Origin: Burkholderiales bacterium
GTDB lineage: Bacteria; Pseudomonadota; Gammaproteobacteria; Burkholderiales; Burkholderiaceae_C
Reading direction: 5' to 3'
NCBI GenBank assembly: GCA_017307865.1
Contig: JAFKGE010000032.1
Span: 1 to 64,000 of the forward strand
Length of the DNA stretch: 64,000 nucleotides
Shown here: in pieces, positions 41,221 through 49,671 of the stretch
Layout: every line of letters begins with the position of its first letter
How positions within the stretch are numbered: position 1 is the stretch's first letter
Made by a program: the position numbers and the translations under genes
Notes under the pieces: generated by a model
The model's input: the letters and a program-made list of their open reading frames with translations, nothing else
The model's database searches: none
Told to the model about the DNA's origin: nothing

Positions 41221-42239
41221 AGCTCGCCCTTGGGGTCGCGCCCCATCAGCGCCGCCACCGCCTCCACCGGCTTGAGCTGGCCGTCCAGCAGCGCCACCAC
41301 GCACTCGGTGATGGGCATGTCCACGCCCAGGTGGTGCGCGCGCTGCAGCACGGTGTGGGCGCTGTACACGCCCTCGGCCACGTGGCCCAGCGACTGCACG
41401 GCCTGCTGCGTGGTCTTGCCGGCGGCCAGCAGCAGGCCGACCCGGCGGTTGCGGCTCAGGTCGCCCGTGGCCGTCAGCACCAGGTCGCCCAGGCCCGACA
41501 GGCCCATGAAGGTCTCGGCCTGCGCGCCCAGCGCCACACCCAGGCGGGCGATCTCGGCCAGGCCGCGCGTGATCAGCGCGGCGCGCGCATTCAGCCCCAG
41601 GTTCAGGCCGTCGGCCAGGCCGGTGGCAATGGCCAGCACGTTCTTCACCGCGCCGCCCACTTCCACGCCCACCCAGTCGTCGCTGGCGTACACGCGCAGC
41701 GTGGGGCCGTGAAAGGCCTCGACCATGGCGCGCCGCACCGCGGGCGAGCGGCTGGCAGCCACCAGCGCCGTCGGCTGGCCGCGCGCCACCTCCTGCGCGA
41801 AGCTGGGGCCCGACAGCACGCCGGCCGGCAAGTCGGGCGCCACCTGGCGCGCGATCTCGTGCGGCAGCAGGCCGAAGGGGCGCGGCGCGGTCGGGTCCTG
41901 CGCCGGCTCGAAGCCCTTGCACAGCCAGGCCAGCGGCACGCGCACGCCCTGCAGCAGCGCCAGGGTGGGGCGCAGGCCGGCCACCGGGGTAGCGACGATG
42001 ATCAGGTCGGCCTGCGCCGCCGCGTCCAGCAGCGTGGCGACGTCGCCGCCGCGCAGGGCCAACTCGCGCGGTAGCGGAATGCCGGGCAGGTAGCGCGCGT
42101 TCTCGCGCGTGCGCTCCAGCGCCTCGGCCTGCGCGCCGTCGCGCGCCCACAGCACCACCTGGTGGGCGGTGGGGTTGCGCGCCGCGTTGACGGCCAGGGC
42201 GGTGCCCCAGGCGCCGGCACCGATAACTATGATTTTCAT
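41214..42239 (-). CDS. gpsA: NAD(P)-dependent glycerol-3-phosphate dehydrogenase
   Basis: This 341-residue enzyme reduces dihydroxyacetone phosphate to sn-glycerol 3-phosphate for phospholipid synthesis. It has the Rossmann motif [12 protein letters not shown] (residues 5-16), [13 protein letters not shown], the catalytic Lys in [21 protein letters not shown], and [26 protein letters not shown]. Both the start and the stop codon lie within copies of the dispersed repeat. It is downstream of secB, 49 nt away, the common secB-gpsA arrangement. Confidence 0.93.
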   Translation of the reverse strand: MKIIVIGAGAWGTALAVNAARNPTAHQVVLWARDGAQAEALERTRENARYLPGIPLPRELALRGGDVATLLDAAAQADLIIVATPVAGLRPTLALLQGVRVPLAWLCKGFEPAQDPTAPRPFGLLPHEIARQVAPDLPAGVLSGPSFAQEVARGQPTALVAASRSPAVRRAMVEAFHGPTLRVYASDDWVGVEVGGAVKNVLAIATGLADGLNLGLNARAALITRGLAEIARLGVALGAQAETFMGLSGLGDLVLTATGDLSRNRRVGLLLAAGKTTQQAVQSLGHVAEGVYSAHTVLQRAHHLGVDMPITECVVALLDGQLKPVEAVAALMGRDPKGELL

Positions 42240-42290
42240 AGCTGTTCGCGCTTGATCGGTGGGCGCCAGAGGCCGATTTGGCTTGAAATT
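42233..42290 (+). repeat. Dispersed GATAGCTG repeat, copy 9
   Basis: TTTTCATAGCTGTTCGCGCTTG, then GGGCGCCAGAGGCCGATTTGGCTTGAAATT, fills the secB-gpsA gap. It covers the gpsA start codon and the secB stop. Confidence 0.75.
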
Positions 42291-42738
42291 ACTGCGTGGT
42301 GGCGGGCGCCGCCGCCTGCGCGGCCTGCTGCTGCTCGTACATGGCCTGGAAGTTGATCTCGGCCAGGTGCACGGGCGGAAAGCCGCCGCGCTGGATCAAG
42401 TCGGCCACGTTGCTGCGCAGGTAGGGGTAGACGATCTGCGGGCAGGCCACGCCGATGACGCCGGCCATCTGGTCCTCGGGCACGTTGCGGATCTCGAAGA
42501 TGCCGGCCTGCTTGCACTCGGCCAGGAACACCGTCTTCTCGCCGATCTTGGAGGTGACGGTGGCGGTGACGGCGACCTCGAAGATGCCCTCGGCCACGTT
42601 CTCGGCGTTCACGCCCAGGTTGATTTCCAGCGCGGGCTGTTCGGCGTCGAGCAGGATGGCGGGCGAATTGGGCTGCTCCAGCGATGCTTCCTTCAGATAG
42701 ACGCGCTGGATGTTGAACACGGGGTCCTGATCGGCCAT
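42289..42738 (-). CDS. secB: Protein-export chaperone SecB
   Basis: This 149-residue chaperone keeps preproteins unfolded and delivers them to SecA. It shows the family features [51 protein letters not shown], and [35 protein letters not shown]. The tail is Gln/Ala-rich. It lies between grxC and gpsA on the minus strand, the order usual in beta- and gammaproteobacteria. Confidence 0.95.
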   Translation of the reverse strand: MADQDPVFNIQRVYLKEASLEQPNSPAILLDAEQPALEINLGVNAENVAEGIFEVAVTATVTSKIGEKTVFLAECKQAGIFEIRNVPEDQMAGVIGVACPQIVYPYLRSNVADLIQRGGFPPVHLAEINFQAMYEQQQAAQAAAPATTQ

Positions 42739-42824
42739 GGAAAGTCTCGGTTAAAGGGGAAAAAGAAAAGGGGGAAAGGCGGCGACCGCCGTTGGACCGG
42801 TGCGCCGCGTGTCGCCGGATTATC

Positions 42825-43094
42825 TCAGGCGCTCAGCAGCGGCCGCAGGCCGCCGGCGGCGTCCAGCGCCATCAGCTCGTCGCAGCCGCCCACGTGGGTG
42901 GCGCCGATGAAAATCTGCGGCACCGTGCGCCGGCCGCTGCGCTCCATCATGGCCAGGCGCTGCTCGGGCTGCAGGTCGACGCGGATTTCTTCGTACTCGG
43001 TCACGCCGCGCGCGGCCAGCAGCTGCTTGGCGCGAATGCAATAGGGGCAGCTGCCGGTGGTGTAGAGGGTGATGTGGGGCATGGCGGTGCTCAT
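42825..43094 (-). CDS. grxC: Glutaredoxin 3
   Basis: This glutaredoxin of about 89 residues has the active site TTGSCPYCIRAK, the cis-Pro motif RRTVPQIFIG, and the glutathione-binding GGCDELMALDAAGGL. It reduces protein and mixed disulfides with glutathione. Possible starts are the ATG at 43094 or at 43082 (MPHITLY). Neither has a clear ribosome-binding site, and the family begins near the second. Upstream lies a copy of the second dispersed repeat, through which the frame also stays open. Confidence 0.9.
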   Translation of the reverse strand: MSTAMPHITLYTTGSCPYCIRAKQLLAARGVTEYEEIRVDLQPEQRLAMMERSGRRTVPQIFIGATHVGGCDELMALDAAGGLRPLLSA

Positions 43095-43097
43095 TTC

Positions 43098-43262
43098 AGT
43101 TTTCCATGGCGCCGCGCACCACCAACAGGGCAAAAACCCCGAGGGCCGAACGGCCGCGGAGCAGGCCAAGCCAGCAATCGCCGTGGCCGGGGTCTCCCCG
43201 GTCACTGGCGATGCCCCCTGGAGGGGGGAAGCGCAACATCGCGCAGCGAGTGGAGCAACGGG
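43098..43262 (-). repeat. Second dispersed repeat family, long copy
   Basis: The inverted copy includes GCGGAGCAGGCCAAGCC, CACTGGCGATGCCCCCTGGA with a CCCCC-GGGGG hairpin, and GCGCAGCGAGTGGAGCAACG. It fills the 174-nt gap between the grxC and rhodanese genes. The sister copy is at 57008-57170. Confidence 0.7.
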
Positions 43263-43268
43263 GGGGGT

Positions 43269-43673
43269 TCATTTCTCGATCGGCAGGTTGGCGTCGCGCC
43301 AGCTCTTCATGCCGCCGGCCAGCACCTCGGCCTTTTCGTAGCCCAGCTTGCGCGCGATGGCCACCGCGCGGCGCGCCCGCACGCCCGAGGCGCACACCAT
43401 CACCAGCGGCGTGGCCTTGTTCTTGACCGCGCCGGGCAGCTTGGCCTCCAGCTCGCTCATCGGGATGCTGCGCGCGCCGCCGACGTGGCCGGCGGCGAAT
43501 TCCTCGGGCTGGCAGACGTCGATCACCACCGCCTTCTCGCGGTTGATGCGCTGCACCGCCGCCGCCGGCGACAGGCCGGCGCCGCCGCCGCCCTGCAGCA
43601 GCGGCCAGGCGAGCATGCCGCCCGAAACCAGGGCCAGCAGGATCAGGGCCCAGTTGGCAATCACGAAATCCAC
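43269..43673 (-). CDS. Membrane-anchored rhodanese-like sulfurtransferase
   Basis: This 134-residue protein has one N-terminal membrane helix (residues 5-25) and a rhodanese domain (35-130; KAVVIDVCQPEEFAAGHVGGARSIP). The active-site loop VMVCASGVRA carries Cys94. Such anchored rhodaneses are encoded beside grxC and secB in many proteobacteria and probably handle sulfane sulfur or thiol stress. The predicted active loop faces the cytoplasm or periplasm depending on topology, which cannot be settled here. Confidence 0.85.
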   Translation of the reverse strand: MDFVIANWALILLALVSGGMLAWPLLQGGGGAGLSPAAAVQRINREKAVVIDVCQPEEFAAGHVGGARSIPMSELEAKLPGAVKNKATPLVMVCASGVRARRAVAIARKLGYEKAEVLAGGMKSWRDANLPIEK

Positions 43674-43828
43674 GTTGAAAATCCTTTGAACAGGGAGCGC
43701 CTTTCGGGGCGGCGGAGCACCGGCCGGCGGCGCAGGGACAATCCGGCATTTTAAAATGGCGCATGGCCATCGTCCGCAGACCCGGCGATGGCCTTTTCCT
43801 TGCGCCGCCTTCTGCCCCCATCCGCCCC

Positions 43829-44572
43829 ATGCACAAGATTGTCCTGATCCGCCACGGCGAATCCACCTGGAACCTGGAAAACCGCTTCACCGGCTGGACC
43901 GACGTCGACCTGACGCCCACCGGCGCGGAGCAGGCGCGCCAGGCCGGCCGCCTGCTGAAGGCCGAGGGCTATGCGTTCGACCTGGCCTGCACCAGCGTGC
44001 TCAAGCGCGCCATCCGCACCCTGCACCTGACGCTGGACGAGATGGACCGCCTGTGGCTGCCCTCGCAAAAGCACTGGCGCCTGAACGAGCGCCACTACGG
44101 CGCGCTGCAGGGCCTGAACAAGGCCGAGACGGCCAAGAAATACGGCGAGGCGCAGGTGCTGACCTGGCGGCGCAGCTACGACACGCCGCCGCCCGCGCTG
44201 ACACCGGACGATCCGCGCTGCGAGCGCAGCGACCCGCGCTATGCCCACCTGCAGCCCAGTGACGTGCCGCTGACCGAGTGCCTGAAGGACACCGTGGCGC
44301 GCGTGCTGCCGTACTGGAACGCGGTGCTGGCGCCCGAGATCCGCGCCGGCCGCCGCCTGGTGGTGGTGGCGCACGGCAACTCGATCCGCGCGCTGGTCAA
44401 GTACCTGGACGGCATCTCCGACGCCGACATCGTGGGGCTGAACATCCCCAACGGCATCCCGCTGGTGTACGAGCTGGACGACGCGCTGCGCCCCCTGCGC
44501 CACTATTACCTGGGCGACGCGCAGGCGGCCGAGCAGGCGGCGGCGGCGGTGGCGCGGCAAGGCCGCGGCTGA
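43829..44572 (+). CDS. gpmA: 2,3-bisphosphoglycerate-dependent phosphoglycerate mutase
   Basis: This 247-residue glycolytic mutase interconverts 3- and 2-phosphoglycerate through a phosphohistidine. It has [18 protein letters not shown] with the catalytic His8-Gly-Glu, [38 protein letters not shown], and the second catalytic His in [18 protein letters not shown]. The ATG at 43829 is the family start; the frame is open 22 codons further up. It precedes ctpA in the same direction. Confidence 0.94.
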   Translation: MHKIVLIRHGESTWNLENRFTGWTDVDLTPTGAEQARQAGRLLKAEGYAFDLACTSVLKRAIRTLHLTLDEMDRLWLPSQKHWRLNERHYGALQGLNKAETAKKYGEAQVLTWRRSYDTPPPALTPDDPRCERSDPRYAHLQPSDVPLTECLKDTVARVLPYWNAVLAPEIRAGRRLVVVAHGNSIRALVKYLDGISDADIVGLNIPNGIPLVYELDDALRPLRHYYLGDAQAAEQAAAAVARQGRG

Positions 44573-44672
44573 GCGCCGCGCGGCGGAACTTACTCCCCGG
44601 CGGGCCACACCAAATCAAGCCGCCACCCGAACCCTGTATATTGAGCGCTTGCGCCAAGAAAGCCCCGTCATC

Positions 44673-46106
44673 ATGAGTCAGAAATCCAAGATCGCCGGCT
44701 GGATCGCCGTCGGTGCGCTGGCCGGCGCGTTGACCACCGTTTCGCTGCAAACGGTGGCGCGCGGCACGCTGGCGCCGCTGCCGCTGGAGCAGCTGCAGCA
44801 ACTCGCCGCCGTGTTCAGCCTGATCAAGACCGACTACGTCGAGCCGGTGGACGAGAAAAAGCTCATCACCGATGCCATCTCGGGCATGGTGTCGGGGCTG
44901 GACCCGCACTCGCAGTATTTCGACAAGAAGTCGTTCAAGGAATTCCGCGAAGGCACCACCGGCCGCTTCGTCGGCGTGGGCATCGAAATCACGCAGGAAG
45001 ACGGCCTGGTCAAGGTGGTGTCGCCCATCGAGGGCTCGCCCGCCGACAAGGCCGGCCTGAAGTCGGGCGACCTGATCACCAAGGTGGACGACACCGCCGT
45101 CAAGGGCATGTCGCTGAACGACGCCGTCAAGCGCATTCGCGGCGAGCCGGGCACGCAGGTGCGCTTCACCGTCTGGCGCCGCGACGAGGACCGCACCTTC
45201 CCGGTCACCATCACGCGCGAAGAGATCCGCACCCAGTCGGTCAAGGGCAAGGTGATGGAGCCGGGCTATGCCTGGATCCGGGTGTCGCAGTTCCAGGACC
45301 GCACGGTGGAGGACTTCGTCGCCAAGCTGGACGAGATCTACAAGAAAGACCCCAACCTGAAGGGCCTGGTGCTCGACCTGCGCAACGACCCGGGCGGCCT
45401 GCTGGACGCCGCCGTGGCGGTGTCGGCCGCCTTCCTGCCCGAAGGCGCGACGGTGGTCACCACCAACGGCCAGATCGAGGAAAGCAAGGCCATCTACAAG
45501 GCCCTGCCCGAGGACTACATGCGCCGGCGCGGCGCCGACCCGCTGGCCAGCCTGCCGGCGGCGCTCAAGAAGGTGCCGCTGGTGGTGCTGGTCAACGGCG
45601 GCTCGGCCTCGGCCAGCGAGATCGTGGCCGGCGCGCTGCAGGACAACAAGCGCGCCGTCATCATGGGCAGCCAGACCTTCGGCAAGGGCTCGGTGCAGAC
45701 CGTGCGCCCGCTGGGCCCCGACACCGCGCTCAAGCTGACCACCGCGCGCTACTACACGCCCAGCGGCCGCACCATCCAGGCCAAGGGCATCGTGCCCGAC
45801 ATCATGGTCGACGACACCGCCGAGGGCAGCCCCTTTGCGGTGCTGCGCATGCGCGAGGCCGACCTGGAGCACCACCTGTCGGGCAGCGGCCCCGAGGTCA
45901 CGGACCCGGCCCTGGCCAAGGAGCGCGAGGACGCCCTCAAGAAGCTCGAGGCCGATGCCCGCAAGCCCGCCGCCGAGCGCCGCCCGCCCGAGTACGGCAG
46001 CGACAAGGACTTCCCGCTGGAGCAGGCGCTGGCCAAGCTCAAGGGCCAGCCGGTCAAGGTCAGCACCACGCTGGTCGAGCGCAAGGAAGAGTCGAAGACG
46101 GAATAA
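44673..46106 (+). CDS. ctpA: Carboxy-terminal processing peptidase (S41, CtpA-like)
   Basis: This 477-residue periplasmic serine protease has an N-terminal membrane anchor or signal (residues 8-30), a PDZ domain (about 95-175; GVGIEITQEDGLVKVVSPIEGSPADKAG) and the S41 catalytic core. The Ser-Lys dyad is Ser313 in GGSASASEIVAGALQD and Lys338 in TFGKGSVQ. Such enzymes trim periplasmic and peptidoglycan-related proteins after their C-termini. ATG at 44673 is chosen; a TTG at 44649 is in frame. It lies between gpmA and a moeB-like gene. Confidence 0.92.
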   Translation: MSQKSKIAGWIAVGALAGALTTVSLQTVARGTLAPLPLEQLQQLAAVFSLIKTDYVEPVDEKKLITDAISGMVSGLDPHSQYFDKKSFKEFREGTTGRFVGVGIEITQEDGLVKVVSPIEGSPADKAGLKSGDLITKVDDTAVKGMSLNDAVKRIRGEPGTQVRFTVWRRDEDRTFPVTITREEIRTQSVKGKVMEPGYAWIRVSQFQDRTVEDFVAKLDEIYKKDPNLKGLVLDLRNDPGGLLDAAVAVSAAFLPEGATVVTTNGQIEESKAIYKALPEDYMRRRGADPLASLPAALKKVPLVVLVNGGSASASEIVAGALQDNKRAVIMGSQTFGKGSVQTVRPLGPDTALKLTTARYYTPSGRTIQAKGIVPDIMVDDTAEGSPFAVLRMREADLEHHLSGSGPEVTDPALAKEREDALKKLEADARKPAAERRPPEYGSDKDFPLEQALAKLKGQPVKVSTTLVERKEESKTE

Positions 46107-46127
46107 GCCGCGGGGCCGCCGCCGCCC

Positions 46128-46901
46128 ATGGACGACTCGCAACTGCTGCGCTATTCGCGCCATGTGCTGCTCGATGACATCGGCATCGAAGGCCAGCAAA
46201 AGCTGCTGGCCGCGCATGCGCTGATCCTGGGTGCGGGCGGGCTGGGCTCGCCGGTGGCGCTGTACCTGGCCAGCGCCGGCGTGGGGCGGCTGACGATCGT
46301 CGACGACGACACGGTCGACCTGACCAACCTGCAGCGCCAGATCATCCACACCGAGGCCAGCGTCGGCCGACCCAAGGTCGACTCGGCGCGCCAGGCCATT
46401 GCCGCGCGCAACCCCGGCGTGCAGGTGCACACCGTGGCGCGCCGCGCCGACGCCGCGCTGCTCGATGAACGTGTGCAGTCCGCCGACGTGGTGCTGGACT
46501 GCGGCGACAACTACGCCACGCGCCACGCGCTCAACGCCGCCTGCGTGCGCCACCGCAAGCCGCTGGTGTCGGGCGCGGCGATCCGCTTCGACGGCCAGGT
46601 GTCGGTGTTCGATGCGCGCCGCGCCGACTCGCCCTGCTACGCCTGCGTGTTTCCGCCCAACCAGCAGGTGGAGGACGTGGCCTGCGCCACCCTGGGTGTG
46701 CTGGCGCCGCTGGTGGGGCTGGTCGGCAGCATCCAGGCCACCGAGGCGATCAAGCTGCTGTGCGGCATCGGCGAGCCGCTGGTCGGGCGCCTGCTGATGA
46801 TCGACACCCGCCAGGGCGAGTTCACCACCCTGCGCGTGTCACGCCAGGCCGACTGCCCGGTGTGCGGCGCCGACGCGCGGCCGGCGCACAATGGCCCATG
46901 A
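46128..46901 (+). CDS. moeB: MoeB/ThiF-type adenylyltransferase (HesA/MoeB/ThiF family)
   Basis: This 257-residue E1-like enzyme activates the C-terminal Gly-Gly of a small sulfur carrier (MoaD or ThiS) by adenylation. It has the nucleotide motif LGAGGLGSPVALYLASAG (34-51), Arg/Asn in TNLQRQIIHTEASVGRPK, and DCGDNYATRHALN. Two CxxC zinc pairs are visible: SPCYACVF and CPVCG. It begins 21 nt after ctpA. MoeB and ThiF cannot be separated safely here. The frame ends beside a small DUF883-like gene. Confidence 0.87.
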   Translation: MDDSQLLRYSRHVLLDDIGIEGQQKLLAAHALILGAGGLGSPVALYLASAGVGRLTIVDDDTVDLTNLQRQIIHTEASVGRPKVDSARQAIAARNPGVQVHTVARRADAALLDERVQSADVVLDCGDNYATRHALNAACVRHRKPLVSGAAIRFDGQVSVFDARRADSPCYACVFPPNQQVEDVACATLGVLAPLVGLVGSIQATEAIKLLCGIGEPLVGRLLMIDTRQGEFTTLRVSRQADCPVCGADARPAHNGP

Positions 46902-46945
46902 ACCGGCGCGCCCATCCCGAGCGCGCTTCTGACTGGAGTGGTCCC

Positions 46946-47272
46946 ATGAACCCCGAATCCCCCGAAGAATTCACCAACCCCGACACCCCGCGCACCCGCG
47001 TGGGCGAGGCGCTGGACAAGGCGCAGGCCCGCCTGCACCGCCTGCGCGAAGACGTGCTGCCCAGGCTGGAATCGCTGTCGGCGCAGATGGACGAGCTGGG
47101 CACGCGCGGCAAGGCCGCCGCCCGTTCGGCCAACCGGCAGGCGCGGCAGAAGCTGTCCAGCGCCGCCGACCAGACCAGCGCCTACGTGGCCGAAAAGCCC
47201 CTGCAGTCCATGGCCATCGCCGCCGCCGCGGGTGCGGCGCTGGCCCTGCTGCTGGGCCGGCGCCGGCGCTGA
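46946..47272 (+). CDS. DUF883/ElaB-like small membrane-anchored protein
   Basis: This 108-residue protein has a charged helical body (VGEALDKAQARLHRLREDVL, then LESLSAQMDELGTRGKAAARSANRQARQKL) and a C-terminal hydrophobic segment LQSMAIAAAAGAALALLLG followed by RRRR. The layout is that of ElaB/YqjD-like tail-anchored proteins, some of which bind ribosomes. GGAG lies 7 nt before the ATG at 46946. The family call rests on architecture, so confidence is moderate. Confidence 0.65.
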   Translation: MNPESPEEFTNPDTPRTRVGEALDKAQARLHRLREDVLPRLESLSAQMDELGTRGKAAARSANRQARQKLSSAADQTSAYVAEKPLQSMAIAAAAGAALALLLGRRRR

Positions 47273-47335
47273 CGCAAGCCTGCGCGCGCCCGATGCCGGC
47301 ACACCCGCCGCCATCGCGGCCGCACCGAAAATCTC

Positions 47336-47392
47336 ATTTTGATAGCATTCAGCGCAGTCCCTGTGTGCGCTGGAGGCTGATTTGGCTTGAAG
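47336..47392 (+). repeat. Dispersed GATAGCTG-type repeat, copy 10 (diverged)
   Basis: CATTTTGATAGCATTCAGCGCAGTCC, then GCGCTGGAGGCTGATTTGGCTTGAAG, lies upstream of the FAD dehydrogenase operon. Confidence 0.65.
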
Positions 47393-47424
47393 TTCGCGCC
47401 GACTGTCTCAGGAACCACCACACC

Positions 47425-47970
47425 ATGCCGCACACCCCCACCTTCCCGGCCTTCGGCCTGCAACGTCGTCAGCTGCTGGGCGGCTTGGTGGCGGTCGGCG
47501 CCGCGCAGTTGGCACCCTGGGCACTGGCTGCGACGCCAGCACCCACGCCTGCGGCCAGCCCGGGCTTCATGGCCTTGTCGCGTTATCTGACCGAGCGCGA
47601 GGATTTGAACCCCGGCCTGGCCGCCCGCCTGCAGGCCGCCTGGCAGGCGCTGGACGACAAGTTCGGCGCCCAAGTCGACGGCCTGTGGCAGTGGGTGCAG
47701 ACCAATCAGGTCGCCCTGGCGGATCTGAACACCCGCATCAAGGCCGACAAGCCCGAGCTGGCCCATGTGCCCGGGCAGCTCATGCAGGGCTGGTGGCTGG
47801 GCATTGCCGGCAGCGGCCACGACACCCGCGTGGTGGCCTACGAATTCGCACTCAACGCCCAGCTGGTGGCCGGCAAGCTGCGCCCGCCCTCCTACCTCTA
47901 CGGCCTGCACGGCAGCTGGACCAGCAATCCCACGACATTCGACATCCGGCTCGTCAACCGGCCGCGCTGA
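47425..47970 (+). CDS. Small (Tat-exported) subunit of a three-component FAD dehydrogenase
   Basis: This 181-residue protein has a twin-arginine signal (LQRRQLLGGLVAVGAAQLAPWALA) and a helical body ending TRVVAYEFALNAQLVAGKLRPPSYLYGLHGSWTSNP. This resembles the small subunits of fructose, sorbitol or gluconate dehydrogenase, which carry no cofactor and escort the FAD subunit through the Tat pathway. It is first in an operon with the GMC flavoprotein (41 nt downstream) and the triheme cytochrome. The upstream 152 nt hold a dispersed repeat. Confidence 0.8.
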   Translation: MPHTPTFPAFGLQRRQLLGGLVAVGAAQLAPWALAATPAPTPAASPGFMALSRYLTEREDLNPGLAARLQAAWQALDDKFGAQVDGLWQWVQTNQVALADLNTRIKADKPELAHVPGQLMQGWWLGIAGSGHDTRVVAYEFALNAQLVAGKLRPPSYLYGLHGSWTSNPTTFDIRLVNRPR

Positions 47971-48011
47971 GCCTCCATCCACAACAAGAAGCAACCCACA
48001 GGGCACACCCC

Positions 48012-49655
48012 ATGGCCGACTCCCAACTCTCCGCCGACTACGTCATCGTCGGCTCCGGCATCGTCGGCGCCATGCTGGGCGCCAAGCTGGCCCGCTCCGG
48101 CGCCTCGGTCTTGATGCTGGAGGCGGGCGGCGCCTCGGACCGTGGCGTTTTCGTGGCGCGCTTTCGCAACGCCTCGCGCCGGGGCGACTGGATGACGCCG
48201 TATCCATCGATTCCCAGCGCGCCGCACCCCATCTACCGCCCCGACGACAACGGCTACCTGGTGCAGGCCGGCCCCTATCCCTACCCGGCCGAGTACGTGC
48301 GCCAGGTGGGCGGCACCAGCTGGCACTGGGCGGCGCACGCCTGGCGCAACCTGCCCAACGACTTCAGGATCCGGTCGCTGTACGGCGTGGGCGTGGACTG
48401 GCCCTTCGACTACGACGACCTGGAGCCCTACTACCAGGAGGCCGAGGAGATCATGGGCGTGGGCGGCTCGACCGAGACCGGCTCGCCGCGCAGCAAGCCC
48501 TTTCCCATGGAGACCGTGGCCGAGCCCTACGCCATGGCGCGCGTGCGCGAGCGCCTGGCCGGCACCTACAAGGTGCTGGCCAATACCGTGGCGCGCAACA
48601 GCCGCTCCTTCGATGGCCGGCCGCCCTGCGGCGGCGCCAACAACTGCCAGCCGATCTGCCCCATCGACGCCCAATACCACGGCGGCATTGCCGTGCAGCA
48701 GGCGCTCAAGGCCGGGGTCAAGCTGCAGATCCACGCCAACGTGTTCCAGCTGGAACACGACGCGCAGGGCCGCATCGTCGCCGCCAACTACTACGACGTG
48801 GACAAGAACGTGCACCGCGTCACCGGCAAGACCTTCATCGTGGCGGCCAACGGCATCGAATCGCCGCGCCTGCTGCTGCTGTCCAAGAGCGACAAGTTCA
48901 AGCGCGGCCTGGCCAACGAATACGACCAGGTCGGGCGCCACCTGATGGACCACCCCAGCACCTCGCTGAGCTTCGATGCCGACGAGGACGTGTGGCTCGG
49001 CCGTGGCCCGCAAAGCCCCAGCTCCATCAACCACATGCGCGATGGCGCCTTCCGCGGCGAGCACGCGCCCTACCGCCTGGACTTCACCAACATCTCGCGC
49101 GTGGACGGCGCCACCAACGCGCTGCTCAAGGCCGGCGTCTACGGCCAGGAATTTGCCGACAAGCTGCGCCACGCGGCGGCCCGCGAAATGAACGTGAAGA
49201 CGGTGCTGGAGGTGCTGCCCCACCCCGACAACCGCATCGACCTGGCCGACGAGAAGGACAGCATGGGCATCCCCAAGCCGCGTGCCCACTACCACATCGA
49301 CGACTACACCTTCAAGGGCCACAAGCGCGGCCAGCAGGACTTCGCCAAGATCGCCGAGCTCATGGGCGGCAGCAACCTGCGCTACAGCAAGGACACGGAC
49401 TTCGCCAACAACCAGCACATCTGCGGCACCCTGAGCATGGGTGCCGACCGCAAGCTGTCGGTGTGCGACCCCTACGGCCGCGCCTGGGACCACGAAAACC
49501 TGTTCCTGGCCTCCACCGGCGTGCTGCCGACCTCGGCGACCTGCAACTCCACGCTCAACGCCATTGCCGTGGCGCTGCGCACCGGCGCCCACATCATCGC
49601 CGGCAACGGCGGGCCGGCCATGCTGCCGCGCAGCCACACGCTGGACAAGGCCTGA
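48012..49655 (+). CDS. GMC-family FAD dehydrogenase large subunit with an iron-sulfur motif
   Basis: This 547-residue catalytic subunit has the FAD dinucleotide motif VIVGSGIVGAMLGAKLARSG, LEAGG, VGGTSWHWAAHAWR, and the C-terminal GMC region DHENLFLASTGVLPTSATCNSTLNAIAVALR. Cys206, Cys212 and Cys216 (C-x5-C-x3-C) match the 3Fe-4S ligands of FAD-glucose and fructose dehydrogenases. It would oxidise a sugar, polyol or sugar acid in the periplasm and pass electrons to the cytochrome encoded next. It has no signal of its own, so export by the small subunit is expected. The substrate is unknown. Confidence 0.87.
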   Translation: MADSQLSADYVIVGSGIVGAMLGAKLARSGASVLMLEAGGASDRGVFVARFRNASRRGDWMTPYPSIPSAPHPIYRPDDNGYLVQAGPYPYPAEYVRQVGGTSWHWAAHAWRNLPNDFRIRSLYGVGVDWPFDYDDLEPYYQEAEEIMGVGGSTETGSPRSKPFPMETVAEPYAMARVRERLAGTYKVLANTVARNSRSFDGRPPCGGANNCQPICPIDAQYHGGIAVQQALKAGVKLQIHANVFQLEHDAQGRIVAANYYDVDKNVHRVTGKTFIVAANGIESPRLLLLSKSDKFKRGLANEYDQVGRHLMDHPSTSLSFDADEDVWLGRGPQSPSSINHMRDGAFRGEHAPYRLDFTNISRVDGATNALLKAGVYGQEFADKLRHAAAREMNVKTVLEVLPHPDNRIDLADEKDSMGIPKPRAHYHIDDYTFKGHKRGQQDFAKIAELMGGSNLRYSKDTDFANNQHICGTLSMGADRKLSVCDPYGRAWDHENLFLASTGVLPTSATCNSTLNAIAVALRTGAHIIAGNGGPAMLPRSHTLDKA

Positions 49656-49671
49656 GCGGGAGGACGGCACG